From Incurvaria masculella (Eukaryota; Arthropoda; Insecta; Lepidoptera; Incurvariidae): 64,000 nucleotides of DNA. How positions within the stretch are numbered: the first letter of the stretch is position 1; the number at the start of each line of letters is the position of its first letter. Below, one piece after another: positions 1 through 11,372 of this stretch. The stretch lies in NCBI GenBank assembly GCA_946894095.1, contig OX335660.1, positions 2,299,001-2,363,000 of the forward strand, given 5' to 3'. The position numbers and the translations under genes are program-made. The notes beneath the pieces were generated by a model that ran no database searches, had not been told where the DNA came from, and saw nothing but the letters and a program-made list of their open reading frames with translations.

Positions 1-884
1 CATGCTGATGCTGCAACAAATCCATAGATATCGATATAAATACCAACATGAATACGATGGAATAAGTGGATAGAATGCCATTTGTATTTACTTCACTGGA
101 CTTCATACCATGTACGGCATATAGAAACATGGAATGCGCCAATCGTAAAAGGTTTACGTCATAATGTTGCAACGAGGAAATAGATTGAATTGATTTGAGA
201 CTTTTAAGTCTCACAATGCTCATCAATTTGCATCTAAATACAATTGCAGCATTATCGCGAGAACAAATAAGGGAAAACGTATCGCACTATCGGTAGTGCT
301 ATATATCGATAGTACTATCGATAGTATGCAAACTCGTACTTTGACGAAGTTCACTATTTAATAGGTTATTTGTCCACCTCTAGAAGAACATACAGGTTGC
401 ACGAAAAAAATAAAGAAAAAGTCACAGAAGCAAAGCAAGTCCTTCAAATCTTTAGGTTTACTTCACCTTGATACAAACTTCAGTCTGCCGGCAAAACCCA
501 CTTACCTGTAACAAAACAACAGTTGGGTTGTTTAAGAAACACAATTTAGCATTTTGAGAGCGCCCACTTCACATTCACACAATCTATTAAAATGTTTAAG
601 CAACATTACATTACTCAATTCGACAGTTTATTAGTGAGTCATTCACAAGCTTTCTGTTTCTTATATTGGAGGTCAGAAATTACAGACACAATCGTAAGAC
701 AACAGTTGGAAACAGTCTACTTGAAATGGAAAATAATATTTTGTGCAAGGAAACGGGAAGTGTTTAATAACTCAGAGATCCAAGGGTAATTTTCAATCAA
801 TCACAAATTGACTTGGTAGAGAACGAATTTAGTTTGATTTTTGTAGAATGAATAGATATGTGATCGTTCATTGGTTATTCTAAC
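1..884. other. Unassigned AT-rich stretch
   Basis: No gene or repeat family was recognised, apart from the paired TATCGATA motifs listed separately. A 65-codon ORF at 592-789 has no family resemblance and no splice or codon signal that I can see. Confidence 0.5.
304..323. promoter_or_regulatory. Paired TATCGATA octamers (DRE-like)
   Basis: Two exact copies of the palindromic octamer TATCGATA start at 304 and 316, 12 bp apart, about one helical turn. This is the DREF-binding element of Drosophila core promoters. No first exon is visible nearby, so promoter function is inference. Another copy occurs at 38458-38465. Confidence 0.3.
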
Positions 885-1180
885 ACACAGGAGGTAAAAG
901 AAGGAGAAGAGTGATGTCTTCGTTGCTCGTTACGTCGCCGCCGTACGGACAAATTGTGCATATAATAGTACGGGAAGCCAGCCGCGCATCGTGTGCCACA
1001 TAGTCCAAACATCGCCACCGCGCCAGGTCACTTCCCACCCACACAAAGCCTCCAATACGTCTGTGACTAGGTTTGCGTGTGGCATGAACGTTTGAATTGG
1101 GTAGGTAGTTTTTGAAAATTGGCAACAGCATAGTAGGAGCGCTAGATGGCACAGCTTACTTTTTTGATCTGAGCTCTAAT
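885..1180. repeat. Dispersed repeat R280, copy 1
   Basis: About 290 bp that recurs, diverged, at 40200-40498 in the same orientation and around 9690-9965 in reverse. Shared landmarks are CCGTACGGAC, a CATCGCCAC block and GCTAGATGGCACA near the 3' end, followed by TTTTTTGATCTGA. No terminal repeats or coding capacity were recognised. Confidence 0.6.
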
Positions 1181-1993
1181 AAACAGAAGAGAAAATTAAA
1201 CTCTTATAGAATCGGATGTTTTGCCAACAATAGCAGAATTAAAAGCAAATGAAGATTAGTTTGCACGAAGAGAAGCAAATTTTTATTTCACAAAGAGTTT
1301 TTCGTTTCTTACACTACTTTGATGCCAGGTTGTTATGACTAAACTCCAGACATCGGACCGACATCATCGCCTGTGCTCTCACCTGCTAATTTGTGAAAGC
1401 AAGCAACCATCACCGAATCAGGTAACCGGGTCATACGGACAAAATACACGTGTCCCGGATGTACCCTCAACGCCGCTGTTCCAGTCCACATCGCCGCCGA
1501 AACACTCGAGTTCTCAACACCTCGCGGTGTTAATTTAATTACTCACGATGTTCCTAACGCTGGAAACAAACCAGATGCGTAAACTACTCGCGGCTAATTC
1601 CGCGGTGCTCTGTAAATGTTTACTAATTCGATCTGTGCCAATACACTTAATACCGGGAGTTTGAGTGCATTTTGGCTGACCACAACCGATGTTACAGTTT
1701 TAAGTGGTTTTAGGCGCCAAGGTTTATCGTTTGCCTTGGAAGCTCACCTGGAATGTATGTAACTTTTTTTTATTTGAGGTTATGTTTACAACGACATCTG
1801 CATTGAAGAATTGTAATCAGATTTTGAAAGTAACCAGAAAATCTGTTTTGGTCTAGAAATTTGATCGAATTATAATTGTTGGTTTATTGGCGAAAGTTAT
1901 GTCGTGATTTAATCTCAAAAGGATTGATTAAAATCAACATTCCATACCACTATCCTTCCTTGTTCCATACGAAAATGCAGTCCTAATATTCCG
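1181..1993. other. Unassigned
   Basis: A moderately GC-rich patch (about 1330-1660) sits in AT-rich DNA. A 67-codon plus-strand ORF at 1335-1538 has no recognisable domain. I see no gene. Confidence 0.4.
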
Positions 1994-2538
1994 GGAGGTC
2001 ACGACATTTTTGGTCACGATAAGGTAAATGGCTGAATTTGGGTTCACATGTTAGAGACCAACCCTCTGGTGCTAAATATGTCAGTCTGCCTGCGCCAAGT
2101 GGTTGCGTTATCTAGACTGGCTATATAAAATAGATGTTGGTATGTGCCTGCTGATTAATATACTAATAGTCTAGAAACATTGATACCTATTAATTATGCA
2201 ATAATAACCGGAAGATTTTTAAATTAAATACTTAAATATACCTAAAGTTATATCTGTAACCTAAATCGCCTATAACTACGAAATGCAAGCAAAATTTTGT
2301 TCAGTTTTTTATTGCTAACCAAGTATGTACTGATACTTAAATGCTTCGTCATTTGCATCCATTTACTTTATCATATATATTTTTTGTCACCATAACAAAT
2401 TTTTAAGGCGCCTTATTTACGTAACGCAACCACTTGGCACAGGCAGACTGACACATTTAGCTTTACAGGGTTGGTCTTTATCCTGTGAACCCAGTTTCAG
2501 CCATTTACGTTATCGTTACCATTTTTGTCGCGACCTCC
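1994..2538. mobile_element. MITE-B copy 1 (545 bp, long terminal inverted repeats)
   Basis: It begins GGAGGTCACGACATTTTTGG and ends with the inverted counterpart (GTCGCGACCTCC). The inverted match runs about 43 bp with a few differences. A second copy of nearly identical length lies at 7160-7705. It has no coding capacity, so it is a non-autonomous DNA element. Both right ends are followed by TAGTCT, which may be part of the element. Confidence 0.75.
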
Positions 2539-2942
2539 TAGTCTATAAGAACGTGGACAGTGTGTAACAAATATATATAACGAGCACACTAAATAAAACA
2601 ATGTTTACAATCCAATCCAAGTATAGCAATTATTACACGAATCTAAACTGCCTCGCTGTCGTCGCTAAAATCGCCTTTGGTATAGGGACGCGAAAGCCAG
2701 TCCTCTGTGTGTTTACTACTTTACTCGTAATAAGCAAATATAGTGTTCCGTGAAGCAAGAAAATGACTTTACAAGTAAATAACACAAAATTTTATTACTT
2801 TAACTGGGTAATTTATTTCAAATCGCTGTTTTAAAATTGGCCCAACTGATAAATAAGAAAAGTAGTGGATGTATCTCTCTGTCAGCAATGACTATCTAAA
2901 GAGATGGCGATCAGCATTCAGCAGTAATATGTGGCAATAGGG
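2539..2942. other. Unassigned
   Basis: AT-rich sequence with no recognised repeat or gene. Confidence 0.4.
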
Positions 2943-3300
2943 CTCAGAGTGGTCAGTCTGAGTTCTCACCTAAATTGGCGTTTACGTAACTTCGAAGTTC
3001 CGTAAAAACGTCAGACTCCATACAAGATTTTACTAGATATTCTGTGGTTTTACTTCTTCAAACTGTCAAAGTCAAACTCGGACTTCCGATATGTATGAAA
3101 ACGCGGAGTCGACGTAAACAGCAACGTCGACGTATTTACGGCAACTTTGAGTAAGCTGTCAAATCAAAGTCGGACTCGCAAATCGTAGTTCGCATAACGC
3201 CCACTGCGCGCGCTCTTCAATTTCTCCATACATTTGAAAACGCCAGTCGATCGGTTTGCCGTAACGCCAATTTAGGTGACAACTGGGACTTCGGGTACTG
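2943..3300 (+). mobile_element. MITE-A copy 1
   Basis: About 356 bp with inner inverted ends CACCTAAATTGGCG / CGCCAATTTAGGTG. The interior has landmarks TATTCTGTGGTTTTACTTC and TTTACGGCAACTTTGAG. In this copy the left end differs from the 36 kb copy: TTACGTAACTTC replaces the ACGGCAAACCGATCGACTGG block, which survives only on the right. Confidence 0.75.
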
Positions 3301-3493
3301 GATATGAAATGAGGGGTACACAATATTGTTCGTGGCGGCTCGTAAGCGCCCCGGCTCAGTGAAGAGTGTCTGCAATCAGCAATTAATTCCTAGGCACGTC
3401 TCAACCGGATGTACGACACAAAGATAATATCTCCTGTCTATTGCAGTGTAACACCGATGTACTTCGTCTACTGCAGATCGCTCACGGGAACAG

Positions 3494-3675
3494 CAGGCCT
3501 ATTCCTGGGATTCCATAATCAGGAAGCAGGAATCCTTCCGCTTTTATGCCGGGTTTCAAAGCGATTTTATCGACGAAAAGATTCCGGCCCAAAAATCGCT
3601 TTGAATACCGCTATAAGCTGTTTTCGAGACTCAGGATTATTGATTCCTGATTACGGAATACCAGGAATAGGCCTG
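3494..3675. mobile_element. Short foldback element (182 bp)
   Basis: The ends CAGGCCTATTCCTGG and CCAGGAATAGGCCTG are inverted repeats, and the inverted match continues inward through ATAATCAGGAA / TTCCTGATTA. There is no coding capacity and only one copy in the window. It resembles a miniature inverted-repeat element; the superfamily is unknown. Confidence 0.65.
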
Positions 3676-4069
3676 CAGAGGAGTAAGTTGGCAACGGCTA
3701 AAGACGATAAGTGAATGTAATGGGTCGTTTGAAATCAAATAAGCTTTTCGACCGCTTCAAACAAGTTGGTCAAGGCCGGCGACATTCAAGTTCGGAACAG
3801 GTTATTGTGCGAAAAAATCGCAGCATCAAATTGAAAAGTAAACGTCTGGATCTAATAACGGAAAACAGGAAATGGACCGCCACATTGACAAATTGGATGG
3901 CAGCGAAAGGGTGGGAGAGCCTCCCCTGGCTCTTCGCTTCGGATCTTCCGTCGCACGTGCAGGAAATTACTATTGGCGAAGGGGGGCGCTGGGTTATATT
4001 TAGAACTCGGGTAGAGTAAAAAACATGTTTGTACAGGTGTTATTTTGATTCGATACGTATATTGTTCTC
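3676..4069. other. Unassigned
   Basis: Contains an open plus frame at 3711-4019 (102 codons, rich in Lys and Arg). I recognise no family, no splice context and no supporting neighbour, so I do not call it a gene. Confidence 0.4.
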
Positions 4070-4455
4070 GTGGCTCGCACATGGTCAGGTGAAATTGCCT
4101 ACCATCCCAGAGGTCTGGGCTCAAATCCCCATCCCGTTCATGCATCACTTTCTTTCTCTGCCTGAGTTAGATAAGTGCATTTCGTCACGAATGCGAGCTG
4201 CTCCATGGTTCCCCCCTTCCCATACCAGGTGGCAGGGTTTAAGCCCGCCCGGGTTGGTACTATCGCATTGGATGAAAAGATGGTCGAAGCGGCAATGACA
4301 AATTGTCCTGGTTTGCCACCCAGTTCAATGTAACCGTGCTCATAAAGGGAAGGCCCTGGCATGGCACCTAATTCCTTCGGGAATGTGGTTGTATTGGGCT
4401 AATATCATAACGGTAGTTGTGTGGTATTAGCCATCCATATCGCATAAAAAAAAAA
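4070..4455 (+). mobile_element. SINE-T copy (tRNA-like head)
   Basis: Diverged full-length copy. The degraded tRNA-like head (CCAGAGGTCTGGGCTCAAATCC, the B-box region) leads into the shared body: AAGTGCATTTCGTCACGAAT, then CCCGCCCGGGTTGGTAC, then GATGGTCGAAGCGGCAATGA. It ends CATATCGCATAAAAAAAAAA, an A-tail. Confidence 0.8.
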
Positions 4456-4641
4456 TGCCTTATGTCAGATGCAAGGACAGTGGGTAGATAGAGGGTCAAT
4501 GTTTGGACGGCAGAGTCAACATTTACACGGATATTCGGCGAGGGCGACGTTTGGCATTCCTGCTTTATTTGCTGAGGGCAGTTCATCTACAAGGAGTGCC
4601 GCAGAATTGTTATGACAGAGTGTTGACATCGTTAACGATCT

Positions 4642-5191
4642 TTAAGGTGGCCCATCCCGCTCATCTCCCCATACAAAAGGGGAAAGAAGATCACGCCCAT
4701 ATTTATTGTCAGAGATCCAAAATTTTGCTCAAAATAGCTTTATATGATCGAACTAGATGTCTGATGACCATTGGCATTGTAAAATTGTGTTTGGTTTCTA
4801 AGTTATAGGGTCCGAAAGTTCGAATTTTACGCGCGTTTTATACAATACCTTTGGAGGTGGATTACGCAATGATAAAGTAAGAACATCGTAAAAAGATTAG
4901 TCATCAGACATGGCTTATTTAATCAAGATTTATGATCTATTTGGTTTTTGTTAGATTATTGACTGCAGCGGTCGTGGTTTACTTTTAGCTATAAGTCGTT
5001 TTGAAATTAAAATTTTCGTAAATCTTACCAAATCATACACTATGCACATTGTCTTTTTTGTGGACATGTTGCATCTTCCTCATCACGGAGCCTGTCTTAT
5101 TCTTTGAAACAGAGAAGGTCCCAGAGCGCAACAGCACGGTTTTGTACCAAGCCCGCGAATGAGTTAGGCCCGCCGGGTTGGGCCACCTTAA
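4642..5191. mobile_element. MITE-C copy 1 (542 bp, TTAA target duplication)
   Basis: The unit GGTGGCCCATCCCG...CGGGTTGGGCCACC (4646-5187) is bounded by TTAA at 4642-4645 and 5188-5191. The third copy (63421-63962) has exactly the same length. TTAA duplications are used by piggyBac-like and a few other transposases, but the terminal bases are not the usual piggyBac CCC/GGG, so the superfamily is only suggested. Confidence 0.8.
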
Positions 5192-5254
5192 GGACTTACG
5201 AGAATATTTATTGAAGACTAGCTGAGGTTCCGGGCTCTGCTCGGGTCGACATCT

Positions 5255-5725
5255 TGACATACGAAGTGGCGCGGGGACTCGCTTGGCGTACCAGAGGTCT
5301 GTGTTCAAATCATGCATCAATTTCGTTCTCTTTCCGAGTTGGATAATTGCATCTCGTCACCAATTCGAGCTGCTCCATGGTTAGAAATCCATGTAAAACT
5401 GTATGTTCCCCTTCACTAGGTGGTAGGGTTTACCACTACTACTAAGGTTACATCGCACTGGATGAAAAGATGGTCGAAGCGGCAATGACACATTTTCCTG
5501 GTGTTCCACCCAGTTTAATGTAACCGTGCTCATGGATGAAAAGATGGTCGAAGCGGCAATGACACATTTTCCTGGTTTTCCACCCAGTTTAATGTAACCG
5601 TGCTCATTAAGGGAATTTCCTGGCATGGCAAATAATTCCTTCGGGAATATGGTGTATTGGGTTAATATCATAACGGTAGTTGTGTGGTATCGGCCATACA
5701 TGTCAGGTTTCATAAAAAAAATCTA
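5255..5725 (+). mobile_element. SINE-T copy with internal duplication
   Basis: The head GTGGCGCGGGGACTCGC is followed by the SINE-T body and an A-tail near 5715. It is longer than other copies because about 75 bp starting TGGATGAAAAGATGGTCG are tandemly duplicated (about 5459-5608). Confidence 0.85.
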
Positions 5726-5925
5726 CCTGGTTTGATTGTGACATGTCCAAATATTTCAAAATACCACTTAGCCACGTTTAGTGATAAGTCAGTGCGCTTA
5801 TGAATTCGGGAATAACAACGTCGAATATTCGTTGCACTAAATAGCGTCCCGTAAAGTTGTTGCGTGTCGTTGGAACTCGAGAGCATCAGGAGTGAGCTGT
5901 CAGTGACTACTATGACAAAAAAACG

Positions 5926-6390
5926 GCTAAGTGCCAGTCGGACTCGGACACGAAGGGTTCCGTACCATCGTACAAGATTTAACACAAAAAAAAACACGTT
6001 TTGTGTATGGGACCCCCCTTTAATTTTTATTGTTTTTTTTATTTTACCTATTTCTTGTTATAGCGGCAAAATAAATACACACTCTGTGAAAATTTCAGTT
6101 GCCTACCTATTACGGTTCATGAGATACAGCCCTGTGACAGACGGACGGACGGACGGACGGACGGGCGCACGGACGGACGGACGGGCGGACGGACGGACGG
6201 ACAGCGGAGGCTTAGTAATAGATTAGGTAGTAATAGGTAGGCAAAATTTGAGTTGCCTACCTATTACGGTTCATGAGATACAGCCCTGTGACAGACGGAC
6301 GCACGGACGGACGGACGGACGGACGGACAGCGGAGGCTTAGTAATAGGGTTCCGTTTTCACCCTTTGGGTACGGAACCCCTAAAAAAGTG
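5926..6390 (+). repeat. Lepidopteran GACG-rich dispersed repeat, copy 1
   Basis: Starts near AAGTGCCAGTCGGACTCG and GAAGGGTTCCGTACCA, carries a (GGAC)n microsatellite and ends CACCCTTTGGGTACGGAACC. The last 130 bp (GAGATACAGCCCTGTGACAG through CAGCGGAGGCTTAGTAATA) is present twice, at about 6110-6230 and 6250-6350. This family is very abundant in Lepidoptera; its class is debated, and the ends GGGTTCCGTACC / GGTACGGAACCC are inverted. Confidence 0.85.
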
Positions 6391-6719
6391 TACGCTGCTG
6401 CTGTACGGACAAGGTTCGGTCGCCACTTCAGTCCTCGCTTATACTCGCCGGCTGCGAGCCTCGTGTGACACACGCCCGCTAACTCGGCTAACGCGACGGC
6501 ACGACACCTCGCCGCTTCGCATGCATCGCGCTAATTACGAGTCCCCCTCATTCGCGCCGAGCGCATCGTCGCACCTCCGACCTCGACAATTACACGCGGA
6601 AGTTCGGCAGCGCACTTCATTATTCTAATATGTCTTTAAGAAGAATGTTTTTAATTCTTTCGTCTACCCTTGAACATAATCGGCTATACATATCATATAT
6701 TGACTTGATACACTTCATT
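6391..6719. other. GC-rich unassigned patch
   Basis: Bases 6405-6615 are CpG-rich, in contrast to the AT-rich surroundings. The open frames here are by-products of composition. It may be a repeat fragment; I see no gene. Confidence 0.35.
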
Positions 6720-6915
6720 CGTGTCAAACTTGACAATGGCTTTTACACCTGACATAGGTTAAGTTGACGACGGCTTTTACACCAGAGAATACTTGTAATG
6801 ATATACAATACATTAATTTATATTATTGCATTAGTAACTTCGTTAGTTGTAAGTAATTTAAACTGAGGGTTGCTGTTTCTATTGTTCTTTGCCTTAATCT
6901 GTTATACCAAGGAAT
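6720..6915 (+). repeat. Dispersed repeat R350, partial copy
   Basis: Matches 20588-20795 closely (ACACCTGACATAGGTTAAGT, then AACTGAGGGTTGCTGTTTCT, then TACCAAGGAATT). A reverse copy lies at 56283-56500. No terminal repeats were identified. Confidence 0.7.
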
Positions 6916-7159
6916 TAAGGAATAAGGAAGGAAATTCGATCAATTCTGCACCAATCAGTGGAATATATCCAATTCTGATTGGCGCAGAACAGATCGAAGT
7001 CGCACACTTTTCTCCCACATTTCACGACGGTTCAGTCCCGGGCCACATCGGCCGCTGCTGTGATAGCGGTGGTAGCGGTGGACGCGGTGTCAAGCTTGGC
7101 GACACACAATTACTTACCGTTGGGCCCTGCGACCGCGTTGGCCACGTCTCAATATACCG

Positions 7160-7705
7160 GGAGGTTACGACATTTTTGGTCACGATAAGGTAAATGGCTG
7201 AATCTGGGTTCACATGTTAGAGACCAACCCTCTGATGCTAAATATGTCTGTCTGCCCATGCCAAGTGGTCGCGTTATCTAGATTGGATATATAAAATAGA
7301 TGCTGGTATGTACCTGCTGATGAATATACTGATTGTCTGGAAACATTGATACCTATTATTTATACAATAATAACCAGTCGGTTTTTTAATTGAATACGTA
7401 AATATACCTAAACTTATATATGTAACCTAAATCGTCTATAACTACGAAATGCAATTCAATATTTGTCCACTTTTTGTATTGCTAAGCAAGTATGTACTGA
7501 TACTTTCATGCTTCGTCATTTGCATCCATTTACCTTATCATATATATTTTTTGTCACCATAACAACTTTTTCAGGCGCCCAATCTACATAACGCAACCAC
7601 TTGGAACAGGCAGACTGACACATTTCGCTTCAGTGGGTTGGTCTTTATCCCGTGAACCCAATTTCAGCCATTTACGTTATCGTTACCATTTTTGTCGCGA
7701 CCTCC
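7160..7705. mobile_element. MITE-B copy 2 (546 bp)
   Basis: Same termini and interior as 1994-2538, including GGCTGAATCTGGGTTCACAT near the left end and CAGGCAGACTGACACATTTC near the right. The nearly unchanged length means both copies are complete. Confidence 0.75.
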
Positions 7706-7934
7706 TAGTCTGCAATCATCATAACCGCTAGCGGTATGGGACGCTATGGCAGCGTAGCGGTTCAAGAATATTTCTGTTAACAATAGAAATGACCTCTTGA
7801 ATGCCTACACTCAAGAAAGCTACCTACACTGATGTATGGAAGCGAAACATATTGGGCACGGCAGAAGATGCACGGACAATGTAGGATAAATGCAGTAACA
7901 ATTCAACGAGTATTGTTTTTATTTATGTAACCAG

Positions 7935-8060
7935 TCCATCTGTCAGCCTCAGTCAGCAAGCACCACTGAGCGCGGTTGGGTTCTGGATGGGTGACCATTT
8001 TCGACAGTAGAGGCTGGCCGTGGGTTCGGATTCCACGTAAAACTGTAGACAATTGTGACA
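7935..8060 (+). mobile_element. SINE-5S head fragment
   Basis: Contains CTGGATGGGTGACCATTTTC, matching the box C region of 5S rRNA, then GAGGCTGGCCGTGG and the SINE body start ATTCCACGTAAAACTGTAG. It stops abruptly and abuts an inverted body fragment. Confidence 0.65.
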
Positions 8061-8184
8061 ATTTTTCATTGCCGCTTCGAGCACCTTTTCATCCGATGCG
8101 ATGGGACCAACCCGGGAGGGCCTAGCCCTACCACCTAGAAGGGGAAGGGGTTTACAGTTTTACATAGATTACGAACTATGGAAC
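8057..8184 (-). mobile_element. SINE body fragment (reverse)
   Basis: Reverse-strand piece from TTTTTCATTGCCGCTTCGA through ACCAACCCGGGAGGGC to TTTACAGTTTTACATAGATT. Together with the preceding piece it forms a head-to-head junction. Confidence 0.65.
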
Positions 8185-8540
8185 AGAGCCGGTAGTCTCA
8201 GTTGTTCCCTAAATTGGCGTTACGGCAAACCGATCGACTGGCGTTTTCAAATGTATGGAGAAATTGAAGAGCGCGCGCAGTGGGCGTTAAGCGAACTAAC
8301 ATTTGCGAGTCCGAGCTTGATTTGACAGCTTACTCAACGTTGCCGTAAATACGTCGACGTTGCCGTTTACGTCCACTCCGCGTTTTCATACAAATCGGAA
8401 GTCCGCGTTTGCCTTTGACAGCTTGAAGAAGTAAAACCACAGAATATCTAGTGAAAACTTGTATGGAGTTTGGAGAAAACGCCAGTCGATCGGTTTGCCG
8501 TAAACGCCAATTTAGGTGAGAACTCAGACTGAACACTCTG
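8185..8540 (-). mobile_element. MITE-A copy 2
   Basis: Complete reverse-orientation copy of about 356 bp. It has inner ends CCCTAAATTGGCG and CGCCAATTTAGGTG, with the ACCGATCGACTGGCGTTTT block present on both sides. Confidence 0.8.
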
Positions 8541-9334
8541 GTCGCATTAAACTAATCCAACTAAGAAAGAAAATAGTGCATGAACGGGGATCGAGTTCAT
8601 TACCTCTGACATGGAAGGAACGCCCCCGCGCCCCTGAGCTATTATTCAATCCTTGATGAAAGTTTGCTGGACAAGTTCGGCAACAGTTGAATTGGAAAGC
8701 ATCGTTAACTGAAAGACAGTAATAATAATGTAAAAAGTTGAAATTATATACCCCTGTTTTCACCATCTCCAGTTACCTGAAATCCGATAGTTAACTTTCG
8801 GCTACATTGCATATTTGTATGATGTAACCGAAAGATAACTTTGGGATTTTTGTAGCTGGAGGTGGTGGAACCGGGCGTTATACATGTAGAGCGCATGCGT
8901 GACGAAAGAATGACGTAACAAATTAACAGAGCGAAAGTGAGTGGAATCATGGTGCCCGGGCGGCCTAGGGGAACGTACCACGACCAGATTGACGAAGTAA
9001 TTCATAAAGAGCAGTGATCGTAGAGCATAATCGCTGAAGTGCAGCCGTCGTATCAGCATTAAGTATATCTTCACGATGAATAAGGTTCGGCCGAGGCGAC
9101 GGAATAGATAATGTGTCACGGGGGCGGACCCGATAAGGCCGTGTAGCGGAGCCGCCCACGCGAGGACTAACAGTACAAGTCGTCCGGCTCGCCTCACAAG
9201 GTCACGGAGGCAGACGCGTCCGACGGATCCGGTGGAGGCAGCCAACGAGGGAAACTAGCAAACACACGCCGATTAGAAAAGCTGAGATGCCTACGGCGTT
9301 TCCATTTTGCTGAAATGTTTGTGACCAATGAGTT
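8541..9334. other. Unassigned, with a tRNA-like fragment and a small palindrome
   Basis: Around 8570-8650 a reverse tRNA-like head is visible (GGGGATCGAGTTCATTACC, then CCCCCGCGCCCC). Bases 8776-8850 form an imperfect hairpin around AACTTTCGGCTACA / TGTAACCGAAAG. The GC-rich open minus frame at 8802-9245 (147 codons) has no domain I recognise. Confidence 0.4.
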
Positions 9335-9640
9335 AGGAAAATGCAGACAAGGGCTCTCTCCATCTTTAAACTAGTCTCGGGCCGGTGCTAGTAATTTTAG
9401 AAAATTGGTGAGACCCGCAGTGCGATTACGAAGCGCAAAATGAGGCGGGTACTGCACCTACCTCAATCTGACGGTAAACTGACAGCATTTGTATGCGAAC
9501 GCTGCCAGTTTGGGGTGCCGCACCTACACTTTATTTCGCGCTTCGTCATCGCACTGCCGCTCTCACCAATTTTCTAAAATTACCAGCACCGGCCCGAGAC
9601 TAGTTTTAAGATGGAGCGAGCCCTTGCCTGCATTTTCCTT
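9335..9640. repeat. 306-bp foldback element
   Basis: The left arm (GGAAAATGCAGACAAGGGCT at 9335 to about 9411) and right arm (about 9561-9640) are inverted repeats of roughly 75 bp. The interior is also self-complementary (GTGCGATTACGAAGCGCAAA against CGCGCTTCGTCATCGCAC). Related sequence occurs near 16460-16620. It has no coding potential. Confidence 0.7.
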
Positions 9641-9689
9641 ATTTTTTGAATACAGGAGCGGACCCAAAGGGTCGGCGCCTGCAGCGGCC

Positions 9690-9965
9690 GCTCCGTTCGC
9701 CGTATGGTAGGGCCGGCCCTGCTACAAACGTAGATGCCACACGCCAGCACAGTCGCAGACGTATTGGAAGGCTTGTGTCGGTGGGAACTGACTGACGGCC
9801 TGCATTTCAGGAGCACATTCGCGCGCAGTGGTGATGGTTTTACTGTGAGGCATGCGACGAGCGGTCGATTTTGCATAAAATTACATATATGGACAATATG
9901 TCCGTACGGCGCGGCGGAGACCCGGGTAACGCCCAATGACACTTCTCCTACAATGCTACACTATA
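9690..9965 (-). repeat. Dispersed repeat R280, reverse copy
   Basis: Diverged reverse relative of 885-1180. It shares ATGTCCGTACGG-type and GCGCAGTGGTGATG blocks in opposite orientation. The boundaries are approximate. Confidence 0.45.
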
Positions 9966-10180
9966 AATGGTGCGACATTAGACACTGCTGAATAGGTCTG
10001 ATAGGTACATATTTAAGTTGCCACCGTTACCCACCCAGATACGGCGGCCGCGTTGACGCGACGCGCCGTCCTCACGCGATCGAGACACGTAATCGAAAAA
10101 TCGCAATCGCAGCCGTCACGATACAGCGGGCTCGCGATTTACGATTATTGCCGTCTCATTGCCGGAGGTAAATTGGCGAC

Positions 10181-10428
10181 GAGAATGGGAGTTCGGTAGC
10201 GTTTTGTGCGATTTTGGCTGTTGAAATGTTTGTAAACCCGAATGCAGCATATTTCACTCGCTGGGGTTGATGCATCGACGTTACCGCATCGTGGATAAAC
10301 CAGTGAGAATGGGAGTTCGGCAGCGTTTTGTGCGTTTTTGGCGGTTGAAATGTTTGAAAACCCGAATACAGCATATTTCACTCGCTGGGGTTGATGCATC
10401 GACGTTACCGCATCGTGGAGAAGCCAGT
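10181..10428. repeat. Two-copy tandem duplication, 124-bp period
   Basis: The unit starting GAGAATGGGAGTTCGG begins at 10181 and again at 10305. Both units include GCATATTTCACTCGCTGGGG and GCATCGACGTTACCGCATCG. The copies differ at only a few positions, so the duplication is recent. Confidence 0.85.
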
Positions 10429-11372
10429 GACCTATCAGCGAATGGAGTGTGGCTAGGCTACACTCTGACTAAACTGACTTCGCTGGTAGACCTGTGCGCA
10501 ACATAATTCTAAACGACCACCAAACTAAATAATTGATGACGCAACATACACGTGATCCCAGATCGAGCAAGTCCTCCTTCCTGGATATTCTGATACCACC
10601 GGGTACAACGTATCGGTGCTCGCCCCTCTGGAGTCATCGAACACGACGTTACCCAGAATAAAACGAGCTGAAACAGTGCCTTAACGTAGCCTCCAGATCG
10701 AGCATGTCGGCAGAATTGGGGAGAAGTTGATCAGCCATCCAAAGGGGAGTCATCGATTCTGGCCCTTCGCCAGACGACTTCAATCCCTCACTTCCGCCAC
10801 TACAGCAGCCTGACGGTTTACTTGCTTTTCCTGTCAAAGAGAAGGTCGATCTTCACGTGAGGCTGTTTGCGCGGAACTCCCGCCTGTGCGATGGCGGTTC
10901 CATAACGCCATGATTTCCTAAGTATTCTTCACATATTCTAGGCTTGCTGCCCCATTATTTTTACAGACGTTGCGATTTTTTATAGATGTTGCGTGCGTGG
11001 ACGACGTTGACCGCTTTCGACAGTATTTTTCGTAGTCTTTTGACTCGGTGCCACTCAACGAGGTCGGGCCCGCACGGCCCGCTCGTGAACAATGGGAGGC
11101 TTGCCAAAACAAAAGCAAGTCAACACGAATCGCTTTCACCGCGGCCCGCGGCAGCCGAACAGCCGATGCCGACATATTGAATATGCCTTGGAGCATAAAG
11201 AGAATCTGCTTTTTTTTTTTCATTGGCGATTGAAGCCAATGTAATACACAAACAATACACTAGTAGATGTCCCAGACTTCTTTCAACTGTAACCCCGTAA
11301 GAGATAAATGGGAATTGATGAGAAGAATAAAGCTATGTTCGTAAATAAATACGACATTCAAATGGAATAAGT
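10429..11372. other. Unassigned
   Basis: The part between about 10540 and 11170 is mixed-composition sequence with only short ORFs (61-101 codons) that overlap on both strands. It may be decayed transposon coding sequence. I see no motif that names it. Confidence 0.35.

Noticed and set aside
3711..4019. 102-residue basic ORF
   Set aside because: No recognisable family, no adjacent coding signal, flanked by repeats.
5864..6628. Arg/Thr/Asp/Gly repeat-rich ORFs
   Set aside because: They are translations of the (GGAC)n microsatellite inside the dispersed repeat.
8802..9245. 147-residue minus ORF
   Set aside because: Spans a GC-rich patch and a small palindrome; an overlapping alternative frame is equally open, so coding cannot be supported.
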